DNA of 54,068 nt, from the NCBI GenBank assembly GCA_034435675.1, contig DAOTWP010000190.1, positions 1 to 54,068 of the forward strand. Direction: 5' to 3'. Both the position numbers and the translations under genes were made by a program. The notes beneath the pieces were generated by a model. That model worked only from the letters and a program-made list of their open reading frames with translations, did no database searches and was not told the origin of the DNA. Source of the stretch: DAOTWP01 sp034435675. GTDB taxonomy: Bacteria > Chloroflexota > Anaerolineae > Aggregatilineales > Phototrophicaceae. Below are positions 25,977-33,098 of this stretch, piece after piece. How positions within the stretch are numbered: the first letter of the stretch is position 1; the number at the start of each line of letters is the position of its first letter.

Positions 25977-27197
25977 TTATGATCGGTAATCACCATTGAT
26001 CGAGACATACTCGTGGCTGAGGTCGCACGTCCAGATCACTGCCATCTGCCGGTCATCGCCGCCGCAGTCAAGCAGAATGCTGATGTTGGACTGGCTGAAA
26101 ATGTGCGCAGCCTGCGCTTCATCATAAGTGGTAGGCACACCACTGTCGAACAACAGCAGCCCATGCGGGTTGGCAGCAGCATTACCTTCTCCTGCTGCAA
26201 TCCAGAGCTTCATGCTTTCCGGGTGAACCTGCGCGCCTGCACGCCCGGCAGCGGCGACGATGCGACCCCAGTTGGCGTCCCCGCCGTAGAAGGCGGTTTT
26301 GACCAGCGGCGATGTGGCAATCGCACTGGCAACAGCACGAGGATCGGGCGTGCCGGTGACCATCAGCGTGAGAAATTTCGTCACGCCTTCACCATCACGG
26401 ACGATGTCCTGCGCCAGCCTGCGGCTGACAGCGCGCACACTGTCAGGATACTGCCCAACCGGCACTTCAACCGCGCCGGAGTGCCCGCTGGTCAGCAGCA
26501 GCAGCGTATCATTGGTGCTCATGTCGCCATCTACAACAATCCGGTTGAAGGATACTTCGGCGGCATCCGCCAGCAGTGTGTACAGCGCCGCCGGGTAGGA
26601 TGCGTTCGCAACCAGCAGCCCCAGCATCGTCGCCATATTCGGCGCGATCATGCCCGCGCCTTTGGCAAGACCCGCGACAGTGTAGGCTTTGCCGTTCGCT
26701 GCGGTCAGGTCAAGCGACGCCATCTTGGGGCGGGTGTCGGTGGTCATCATCGCATGGGCGGCAGCATCCCACCCGCGCGCATTCAGCGCATTCACCGCCA
26801 GATCGACGCCATGCCGGATCTTGCCCATGTCCAACTGCGTGCCGATCACACCGGTGGACATCACCAGCACCTCATCTTCATGACAGCCAATTTTCGCCGC
26901 TACGCAGCGCGCAGTCTCATAGGCAGCGTCCATGCCCTGCTGCCCGGTGCAGGCATTCGCGCAGCCGCTGTTGATGGCGACAGCGCGCACCCTGCCGCCG
27001 GTTTTGCGCAGCTTTTCCTGGTCCACCAACACCGGCGCAGCTTTGACCTGATTGGTGGTGAACACACCAGCAGCGCTTGCCGGAATGTCACTGACAATCA
27101 GTGCGAAATCCAGCGCACCGGATTTCTTCAGCCCACAGGCAACCCCGGCAGCGGTGAAACCTGCGACTCCGTCAATATAGGGCTTGACCTCGCTCAC
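25977..27197 (-). CDS. argJ: Glutamate N-acetyltransferase/ornithine acetyltransferase
   Basis: 406 residues. ArgJ moves the acetyl group from N-acetylornithine to glutamate, recycling it in arginine synthesis; many versions also use acetyl-CoA. The self-cleavage site is present: KGAGMIAPNMAT with Thr190 as the new N-terminal nucleophile. The start is GTG at 27197, overlapping the argD stop (GTGA), with AGGAG at the right distance inside argD, so the two are translationally coupled. Whether it is bifunctional cannot be told here, and no argA or argE is in the window. Confidence 0.96.
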   Translation of the reverse strand: MSEVKPYIDGVAGFTAAGVACGLKKSGALDFALIVSDIPASAAGVFTTNQVKAAPVLVDQEKLRKTGGRVRAVAINSGCANACTGQQGMDAAYETARCVAAKIGCHEDEVLVMSTGVIGTQLDMGKIRHGVDLAVNALNARGWDAAAHAMMTTDTRPKMASLDLTAANGKAYTVAGLAKGAGMIAPNMATMLGLLVANASYPAALYTLLADAAEVSFNRIVVDGDMSTNDTLLLLTSGHSGAVEVPVGQYPDSVRAVSRRLAQDIVRDGEGVTKFLTLMVTGTPDPRAVASAIATSPLVKTAFYGGDANWGRIVAAAGRAGAQVHPESMKLWIAAGEGNAAANPHGLLLFDSGVPTTYDEAQAAHIFSQSNISILLDCGGDDRQMAVIWTCDLSHEYVSINGDYRS

Positions 27198-28408
27198 GCA
27201 CTCATCTCCTGAAGAATCGTCGTCAGCTTACCAGCCAGCGCATCCACATGATGTTTTTCAATAATCAGCGGGGGCACAAAGCGAATCACGTTCGGACCGG
27301 CGTTGACCAGCAGCAGTCCATGACGGTAACCCGCCTCAATCAATGGCGCAGCATCAACATTCAATTGCATGCCTACCATCAGTCCCAGCCCACGCACTGC
27401 TTGCACCAGCGGGGAATTGATTTCGCTGAGCCGTTCCAGCAGATAATCGCCCGTTTCGCGGACATGCGCCAGAAAGTCGGGCTGGCTGATTTTCGCCAGC
27501 ACTGTTCGGGCAGTCTCGCAGACCAGCAGCCCACCTGCAAAGGTGGAGCCATGATCGCCCGGATGCAGGGCATCGGCGACACGCTGCGTCACCAGCGCCG
27601 CACCGATGGGCAGCCCGCCCGCAAGCGGCTTCGCCAGCGTCATAATGTCCGGAGTCACGCCGCTGTGTTCATGCGCCCACAGCATGCCGGTGCGCCCCAC
27701 GCCGCACTGCACTTCGTCAAAAATCAGCAGCACGTCGAACCGGTCGCAAAGGGCACGCAGTGCGCGGAGAAACTCAGGTGTGGCAATATGAATGCCACCT
27801 TCACCCTGCACCGGCTCGACAAACACAGCCGCCGTATTCTCATTAATCAGTGCCTTAACGCTGTCAATATCATTGAACTGCGCAATCTGCACACCGGGCA
27901 GCAGCGGCTTGAACGGCTCCTGGTACTTCGCTTTAGGAGTCAGGGTCAGCGATCCCATGGTACGCCCATGAAATGCCCCGCTGAAGGCAATGATTTCGTG
28001 TTTGTCCGGCTGGCCTTTTTCGTAAGCCAGCTTGCGCGCGAACTTGATTGCCGCCTCGTTTGCCTCGGTCCCGCTGTTGGTGAAAAACACGCGATCCGCG
28101 AAGGACAGCTCGGTAAGCAGGGCTGCCAACTGCGCCTGTGGAGCAGTGTGATAAAGGTTACTGGTGTGCAACAGCCCATTTGCCGCCTGCTGCATAATGG
28201 CACGCATAATATCCTTATCACCATAACCGAGCGCGTTCACCGCAATGCCTGCCACCCAATCCGCATAGGCATTGCCGTCGCTGTCAAACAGGTTGACCCC
28301 CTCGCCGTGAACCAGAACAAACGGGGGGCGTTTGTAGGTCTGCACGACATATTCCTGCTCCAGATGCAAGATTTCTTCTGTTCTGGTCATCGCCTTCGTA
28401 TCCAGCAT
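27194..28408 (-). CDS. argD: Acetylornithine aminotransferase
   Basis: 404 residues. A class III PLP aminotransferase that converts N-acetylglutamate semialdehyde to N-acetylornithine. Motifs include NSGTEANEAA (111-120), FSGAFHGRT (142-150), the Asp-Glu pair in LLIFDEVQCG (227-236) and the PLP Lys260 (MTLAKPLAGG). AAAGGG lies before the ATG at 28408. It starts 25 nt after the HNH gene and overlaps argJ by 4 nt. Confidence 0.95.
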   Translation of the reverse strand: MLDTKAMTRTEEILHLEQEYVVQTYKRPPFVLVHGEGVNLFDSDGNAYADWVAGIAVNALGYGDKDIMRAIMQQAANGLLHTSNLYHTAPQAQLAALLTELSFADRVFFTNSGTEANEAAIKFARKLAYEKGQPDKHEIIAFSGAFHGRTMGSLTLTPKAKYQEPFKPLLPGVQIAQFNDIDSVKALINENTAAVFVEPVQGEGGIHIATPEFLRALRALCDRFDVLLIFDEVQCGVGRTGMLWAHEHSGVTPDIMTLAKPLAGGLPIGAALVTQRVADALHPGDHGSTFAGGLLVCETARTVLAKISQPDFLAHVRETGDYLLERLSEINSPLVQAVRGLGLMVGMQLNVDAAPLIEAGYRHGLLLVNAGPNVIRFVPPLIIEKHHVDALAGKLTTILQEMSA

Positions 28409-28433
28409 GATTGTTTACCCTTTGCTGCTGCTC

Positions 28434-29060
28434 CTATGCGGTTTCTGTGTTTTCGGTGAATTCGCGTGCTTTTTGCTGATAGGCACGCCAGCCAAGCTGC
28501 TGCTCTACCCAGCGCGCGGAGGTTTTGTAAGGTTCTACCCAGCCATTGTTCGCCTCGTAGCGCAGCATCGCCAAACACCATTCCAGCAGACGCTCCACTG
28601 CGTTATACGGCACGCGCCCCGACTGCATGATATGCGCCAGCAGTTTGCGGCTGTAGTCCGACTCTTTTGCCAGCGCATTGTAAATGATGTGCAGCAGCTC
28701 GTGGCAGTTAGCGCATAACTGCACCGTGACTTCATTCTCGCCATGTGTCGCCAAGTCCCACAGATGATGGCGGTGCGACGCGGGATAGCCGCAGGCGGCG
28801 CAGGGTTTGATCCTCTCGTTGAAAGTTGGGCGCCGACGCCGACGTTCGCGGCGGTATTTTTCCAGTTTGTACAGGTCAATCCAGTGCCGGATAACGGCAA
28901 GCCGCCCGTCCACCGTCTTCTTGGTGTCCAGCACACTGCCAAAGGTGTCAATCATCTCGACAGCGAGCTTTTCCGAATAAATATAGCGGATGAGTGCATG
29001 GAGTTCTTCAATGAGTCGCTGTTCATCAACTGGTTCAGGCGTTACTGCCTGCTGCGTCAT
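28434..29060 (-). CDS. HNH-motif protein inside the arginine operon
   Basis: 208 residues from the ATG at 29060, chosen because GGAGGATCT immediately precedes it; a longer frame reaches 29102 but lacks such a site. The central region holds a full HNH zinc module: CAACGYP, HRHHLWD, then ENEVTVQLCANCHELLH, giving two CxxC pairs and the His-Asn-His residues. A basic stretch (KYRRERRRRRPT) precedes it, and the C-terminal 80 residues are helical. HNH modules occur in nicking or restriction nucleases and in zinc proteins of unknown role. It lies 62 nt after argB and 25 nt before argD, all on one strand. I see no link to arginine synthesis and cannot assign a function. Confidence 0.75.
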   Translation of the reverse strand: MTQQAVTPEPVDEQRLIEELHALIRYIYSEKLAVEMIDTFGSVLDTKKTVDGRLAVIRHWIDLYKLEKYRRERRRRRPTFNERIKPCAACGYPASHRHHLWDLATHGENEVTVQLCANCHELLHIIYNALAKESDYSRKLLAHIMQSGRVPYNAVERLLEWCLAMLRYEANNGWVEPYKTSARWVEQQLGWRAYQQKAREFTENTETA

Positions 29061-29122
29061 AGATCCTCCAGAATACTGACTACCGCCCACCGCTGACTGC
29101 ACATTCCACGCAGTACCCGAAA

Positions 29123-29896
29123 TCAGTCAGAAGCGGGTGTTTCGCTTTCACTGCGGACAAAAACAGTGCCGCTGCCTGCCTTAAAGCCGTCCAGATCGGT
29201 AATCACTGCACCGGGCACACCCGGTGCCAGCACCCCAAGTGCCGTGCGCACTTTGGGGATCATCCCGCCGGAAATTATGCCCTGCGCTATCAGCGTTTCA
29301 GCAGCATTTACAGTCAAGGCTGGCTGCACTTGTCCATCGACCAGTACACCGGGCACATTGGTGATGAAGACTACCCGATCCGCCCCCACTGCCACCGCCA
29401 CAGCCGCCGCGACATGATCGGCATTGACGTTGAAGTTGTGCGCCTCACCATAGCAGACCGGGGCAATCACCGGGGTAACACCCGCCGTAAGCAGGGTTTG
29501 CAGCATTTCGCTGCGCACTGCGACAATTTCGCCAGTGCAGCCCATATCCACAGTGGGGTGCAGCATTTTGCGTGCGCGGATTAACCCCCGGTCTACACCG
29601 CTCATCCCCACCGCGTCTACACCAGCGGCGACCAGATGGCGCACGACACGCTTGTTGACGACCCCACAGAGCACCATCTCGACCACTGCCAGCGACGGCG
29701 CATCGGTCACGCGCAGCCCATCCACATAACGCGGCTCAATGCCCAGCGCTGTTTGCAGCGTAGAGATTTCCTTGCCACCACCATGCACCAGCACTACCGG
29801 GGCAGGATAATCACGTACCGCTGCCGCAAGCGCTGTCAGGAGCAGGGGGTCATCAATTTCATTGCCACCAATCTTGATTACGGTGGGCTGCTGCAT
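29123..29896 (-). CDS. argB: Acetylglutamate kinase
   Basis: 257 residues from the ATG at 29896, preceded by GAGGTGGAT; a longer frame to 30055 adds a cysteine-rich, non-family extension. ArgB phosphorylates N-acetylglutamate. The amino-acid-kinase fold is clear: VIKIGGNE at the N-terminus, VHGGGKE (37-43) for phosphate binding, FNVNADHVAAA for substrate and ISGGMIPKV near the C-terminus. The length fits the arginine-insensitive type without the N-terminal helix found in many feedback-inhibited kinases, which would leave more of the control to transcription (inference). Confidence 0.95.
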   Translation of the reverse strand: MQQPTVIKIGGNEIDDPLLLTALAAAVRDYPAPVVLVHGGGKEISTLQTALGIEPRYVDGLRVTDAPSLAVVEMVLCGVVNKRVVRHLVAAGVDAVGMSGVDRGLIRARKMLHPTVDMGCTGEIVAVRSEMLQTLLTAGVTPVIAPVCYGEAHNFNVNADHVAAAVAVAVGADRVVFITNVPGVLVDGQVQPALTVNAAETLIAQGIISGGMIPKVRTALGVLAPGVPGAVITDLDGFKAGSGTVFVRSESETPASD

Positions 29897-29966
29897 ATCC
29901 ACCTCAGATGTGCCAGGAAACACACTTCTACGCAAAAAGGGATACAATCTGACGAACACCCTGCCG

Positions 29967-30974
29967 CTACAGCAGGGCAGTTGTTTCCTCAAAACCGGAC
30001 ATAATGTTAAAACACTGCACCGCCTGTCCCGCCGCGCCTTTACGCAAATTATCAATCACACTCGTGATGAGCAGATAGCGCTCCGCAACCGGGGTCAGGC
30101 TAATGGCACAGCGATTGGTGCGTACTACATGGCGCAGGGTTGCCAGTTCGCCATCCAGTACCTCGACCAACGGTTCGCCGGCATAAGTGTCTACGTACAG
30201 GTCATGTGCTTGCGCCGCGTTCGCGCCCTCTTTCAGCGTGACATAGATGCTGCTCATCAGCCCGCGATCCACCGGCAGCAGATGCGGCGTGAAAATCAGC
30301 ATGCCCGCATGCGGGTCGAGGTGGCGAATTTCCTGTTCGATTTCCGGCACATGGCGATGGGCGCGCCCGGCGTTATAAGGAGCAAGATTGCTGTAGACTT
30401 CAACAAAATGGGTGTTCGCTTTGGGTTCGCGCCCTGCCCCACTGACACCGGATTTGGCATCCACGATGATTGGGGCTGCGGGGTCAAGCCAGCGCTGCTT
30501 GAGCAGCGGGTACAGCCCCAGCAGCGTGGCAGTAGGGTAGCACCCTGGCACAGCAATCAAATCAACATCATGAAGCGCCGGGCGATGGATTTCGGGCAGA
30601 CCGTAGGGCGCTGGCAGCAGTTCGGGGTGCGGATGCGCGCTATGATACCAATTTTCGTAAATTCCGGGATCCTCCAGTCGAAAGTCAGCGGACAAATCCA
30701 GCACGCGCACGTTTTCTGCCAGTGCTTTTGCCGCCATCTGCGCAGAAACCCTGTGCGGCAGCGCCAAAAAAACCACAGCCACACTGCTGACATCGACGGC
30801 TTCGTGCGGCATGTAGCGCAGGGAAGTGCCGGGAATGCGCTGTCCGGCATAGGTGCTGGATGTGCCAAAGACAACCTCCACACAGGGATGGCGCAGCAGC
30901 AGGTCGACCGTATCCATGCCAGCATAGCCCGATGCCCCATAAACACCCACTCGCAGTTTGCCCGTTGTTTGCAT
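29967..30974 (-). CDS. argC: N-acetyl-gamma-glutamyl-phosphate reductase
   Basis: 336 residues from the ATG at 30974; a longer frame upstream to 31052 would run through the attenuator hairpin and is rejected. ArgC reduces N-acetylglutamyl phosphate to the semialdehyde with NADPH. The nucleotide-binding motif GVYGASGYAG (10-19), catalytic Cys145 in VPGCYPTAT and the GAGR loop (SGAGREPKANTHF) are present. AAAGGA lies upstream. It is the first structural gene after the leader, 28 nt beyond the terminator U tract, and 70 nt before argB. Confidence 0.96.
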   Translation of the reverse strand: MQTTGKLRVGVYGASGYAGMDTVDLLLRHPCVEVVFGTSSTYAGQRIPGTSLRYMPHEAVDVSSVAVVFLALPHRVSAQMAAKALAENVRVLDLSADFRLEDPGIYENWYHSAHPHPELLPAPYGLPEIHRPALHDVDLIAVPGCYPTATLLGLYPLLKQRWLDPAAPIIVDAKSGVSGAGREPKANTHFVEVYSNLAPYNAGRAHRHVPEIEQEIRHLDPHAGMLIFTPHLLPVDRGLMSSIYVTLKEGANAAQAHDLYVDTYAGEPLVEVLDGELATLRHVVRTNRCAISLTPVAERYLLITSVIDNLRKGAAGQAVQCFNIMSGFEETTALL

Positions 30975-31001
30975 AGCGCTTCTGTCCTTTGCCCGGATAA
31001 C

Positions 31002-31037
31002 AAAAACCCCTGACCTCAGTGCTGTTGAGGTCAGGGG
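31002..31037 (-). terminator. Attenuator terminator hairpin of the arg operon leader
   Basis: On the minus strand CCCCTGACCTCA (31037-31026) and TGAGGTCAGGGG (31018-31007) form a perfect 12-bp stem with a 7-nt loop (ACAGCAC), directly followed by TTTTT (31006-31002). This is a textbook intrinsic terminator. It lies 29 nt after the stop of an arginine-rich leader ORF and 28 nt before argC, in the sense direction of argC, so it must be bypassed to express the operon. Confidence 0.92.
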
Positions 31038-31102
31038 GCTGTTTGCGTCCACTACGGCGACTATCGTTACCGCCAGCGCAAAACACCCGGCATAACCTCA
31101 AC
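31024..31102 (-). promoter_or_regulatory. Candidate antiterminator of the arg leader
   Basis: GTTGAGGTTA (31102-31093), which is leader codons 22-25, is complementary over 10 bp (one G-U) to TGACCTCAAC (31033-31024), which contains most of the 5' arm and loop edge of the terminator. A second helix, TTTGCG (31082-31077) with CGCAAA (31047-31042), stacks inside it, and GGG (31088-31086) can pair with CCC between the two. This fold and the terminator are mutually exclusive. A ribosome stalled on the arginine codons (31132-31112) would leave these bases free; one reaching the stop codon would cover the inner helix. Confidence 0.78.
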
Positions 31103-31165
31103 GGCATGCGGGCGACGGATGCGCCGACGGCGGGATATGGCTGGCTGAATATCCAGAACAAACAT
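31067..31165 (-). CDS. Arginine-rich leader peptide of the arg operon (attenuator)
   Basis: A 32-codon ORF starting ATG at 31165 and ending TAA at 31067. Eight residues are Arg: residues 12-15, 17, 18, 30 and 32, so six of seven consecutive codons (RRRRIRR) are arginine, using CGC, CGT and CGG. The start is preceded by GTGGTGACT, a modest ribosome site. A promoter lies 45 nt upstream, and an intrinsic terminator lies 29 nt downstream. By analogy with trp, his and leu leaders, slow decoding of the arginine run under arginine shortage would favour the antiterminator and expression of argC onward. The peptide itself probably has no other role. Confidence 0.8.
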   Translation of the reverse strand: MFVLDIQPAISRRRRIRRPHAVEVMPGVLRWR

Positions 31166-31209
31166 AGTCACCACAAAATTGTCAGATGATTGCTGCGGAA
31201 TATGCGGGT

Positions 31210-31238
31210 AGTTTAGGCAATTCTGACGAAAGTGTCAA
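31210..31238 (-). promoter_or_regulatory. Promoter of the arg-car operon
   Basis: TTGACA (31238-31233, perfect -35), 17 nt, TAAACT (31215-31210). The predicted start is near 31203, which puts the leader ORF about 38 nt into the transcript. No other good promoter appears in the short gaps between argC and carB, so this one probably drives the whole minus-strand operon. Confidence 0.75.
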
Positions 31239-31359
31239 CGTCTGCCCGAAAATTCGTAAAAAGTGAATGACTCACCGCGTCAGATTTGTGCAGATTATCC
31301 AGCCGCCCCCAGGTTGTCCCCAAAATGTCAGAGCATTGTCCGAGATCGTTTATCGTTGC

Positions 31360-31389
31360 TTGACGATGCACCGCGTTCGTGTGTAGCAT
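31360..31389 (+). promoter_or_regulatory. Promoter for the Gld-type ABC operon
   Basis: TTGACG (31360-31365), 18 nt, TAGCAT (31384-31389), with a predicted start near 31396, divergent from the arg promoter about 120 nt away. The region 31240-31359 between the two promoters shows nothing I recognise. Confidence 0.5.
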
Positions 31390-31451
31390 CCATTAGAGTA
31401 CACATAGAAAACATGCGCGCGAAACCTACACAAGCGCAGGAACAGGCAGCG

Positions 31452-32369
31452 ATGATTACAGTCCACAACCTGAGCAAGAGCTACGGTCACAAGCTAGCAG
31501 TGGATAACATCAGCTTTGAGGCTCAGGAAGGTGAGATTCTGGGCATTCTGGGACCTAACGGCGCTGGCAAAACGACTACTATGCGGATTCTGACCGGGTT
31601 TATGCCACCAACCAGCGGCAGCGCCAGTATCGCCGGTTTTGATGTGCTGCAAGACTCGTTTGAGGTGCGCAAGCGCGTGGGCTATATGCCGGAGCACGTG
31701 CCGATTTATCCTGATATGACCGTGCAGGAGTATGTCACCTTCTGGGCAAAACTGCGCGGGGTGCGCAATGCGCGCCGCAACGTCAATGCAGTGCTGGAAC
31801 GTGTCCAGCTTGCTGCACGGCGGCAGTCACTGGTGCGCAGCCTGTCCAAAGGGCTGACACAACGGTTGGGGCTGGCACAGGCGCTCGTGCATGATCCACC
31901 TGTGATTATCCTCGACGAACCGACCATCGGCATTGACCCGCGTCAGGTGATCGAAGTGCGCCAGCTAGTGCGCGACCTGCGCCAAACCCATACAGTCCTG
32001 TTCAGCACACACATCCTCTCTGAAGCAGAACAAGTCTGTGACCGTGTGTTGATTCTGAACAACGGGCAGGTGGTGGCACAGGGACAGCCCGACGAATTGC
32101 GGCGGCAGCTGCACGGTGGGGACAACCTCTATATTGAAGTAGGCGACCTGTCGCCGAGCACCACGCCCGAACTACTGCGCGCCGTGCCGGGCGTGGAAAG
32201 TGTCACACCACAGGGCGTGGGTTATGTGGTGCGCACACAGGGTGACACCGATCTCCGCGCAGCAGTGTCGCGCAGTGTTGCGCTGGCAGGCGGCACAGTG
32301 CTGGAACTGCGCCCGGTGGCAATGACACTGGAAGACATCTTCCTGGATGTGGTCGGAAGGGACGGCTAA
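31452..32369 (+). CDS. ABC transporter ATP-binding protein (Gld-type)
   Basis: 305 residues from the ATG at 31452, which gives the standard ABC opening MITVHNLSKSYG; in-frame upstream starts (31413, 31263) add non-family sequence. It has Walker A GPNGAGKTT, a signature loop in the form LSKGLTQRLGLAQAL, Walker B VIILDEPTIG and the switch His in FSTHILSEAE. It powers an ABC-2 exporter with the permease encoded 3 nt downstream. The set of ATPase, short permease, GldG-like protein and DUF4340 protein matches the uncharacterised Gld-type exporters found in many non-gliding bacteria. The substrate is unknown. Confidence 0.92.
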   Translation: MITVHNLSKSYGHKLAVDNISFEAQEGEILGILGPNGAGKTTTMRILTGFMPPTSGSASIAGFDVLQDSFEVRKRVGYMPEHVPIYPDMTVQEYVTFWAKLRGVRNARRNVNAVLERVQLAARRQSLVRSLSKGLTQRLGLAQALVHDPPVIILDEPTIGIDPRQVIEVRQLVRDLRQTHTVLFSTHILSEAEQVCDRVLILNNGQVVAQGQPDELRRQLHGGDNLYIEVGDLSPSTTPELLRAVPGVESVTPQGVGYVVRTQGDTDLRAAVSRSVALAGGTVLELRPVAMTLEDIFLDVVGRDG

Positions 32370-32372
32370 ACG

Positions 32373-33098
32373 ATGCAGAGCATTGGCATTATCTTCCGGC
32401 GCGAAGTCAGCCAGTATTTCGCTTCCCCAGTGGCATATCTGATCGCTTTTTCGGTGCTGCTGCTCACGGCAGTGCTGTTCAATAACGATCTCGCATTCAG
32501 CGTCGGCACAAAGGCGGCTGATCCCGCCCTGGTGCCCGCGTTTTTGTCCTTTGCGATGGTCTTTTTCGCGCCGCTGCTGACCATGCGCCTGCTGGCAGAG
32601 GAAAGCCGCGAAGGCACGCTGGAACTGCTGCTGACCGCGCCGGTGACAGACACGCATATCGTCATCGGCAAATTCTTGGGCGCGTGGGTGTACTATTCGC
32701 TGCTGCTGGTGCTGACGTTCATGTACCAGATCATTCTGCTGACGATCACCAATCCTGATCTTGGGCACGCAATTGCTGCATATCTGGGTATCTGGCTGTA
32801 TGGCGGTGCGACACTGGCTGTCGGGATGCTCTTTTCGTCACTGACCGAGAATCAGATTGTCGCTGCCTTTCTGAGCATGGCGGTGCTGGTGATTTTGTGG
32901 CTTGGCGACCTCGCCGGGCAGATTGTCGCCAGTATTGATCTTGCCATCGTCATCCGTAATCTTTCGCTGCAAGGGCATTTCTCGACATCATTTGCGATTG
33001 GCGTTATTCGCGTCGAAGATGTTGCCTATCTTGCGGGCATGATCGTGATTATGCTGTTCGCGACCATTCAGATTGTGCAATCGCACAGGTGGCGCTGA
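32373..33098 (+). CDS. ABC-2 type permease (GldF-like)
   Basis: 241 residues with six membrane segments. It opens with IFRREVSQYFASPVAYL, the amphipathic start typical of GldF-like permeases, and has the conserved loop LAEESREGTLELLLTAPV. It forms the membrane channel for the upstream ATPase. It starts 3 nt after that gene and overlaps the next by 10 nt. Confidence 0.9.
   Translation: MQSIGIIFRREVSQYFASPVAYLIAFSVLLLTAVLFNNDLAFSVGTKAADPALVPAFLSFAMVFFAPLLTMRLLAEESREGTLELLLTAPVTDTHIVIGKFLGAWVYYSLLLVLTFMYQIILLTITNPDLGHAIAAYLGIWLYGGATLAVGMLFSSLTENQIVAAFLSMAVLVILWLGDLAGQIVASIDLAIVIRNLSLQGHFSTSFAIGVIRVEDVAYLAGMIVIMLFATIQIVQSHRWR

Noticed and set aside
26013..28459. Two long plus-strand ORFs (about 400 codons each) opposite argJ and argD
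   Set aside because: They are antisense to strongly recognisable enzymes, have no domain character and arise from GC-rich codon usage.
29897..30055. N-terminal extension of argB
   Set aside because: It is Cys- and Arg-rich, unlike the family, and a strong ribosome site sits at the internal ATG at 29896.
30975..31052. N-terminal extension of argC through the leader
   Set aside because: It would be translated through the terminator hairpin; the ATG at 30974 gives the normal family start.
30975..31203. A T-box or ARG-box explanation for the arg leader
   Set aside because: I see no T-box core sequence and no clear ArgR palindrome; the leader ORF and exclusive stems explain the region better.
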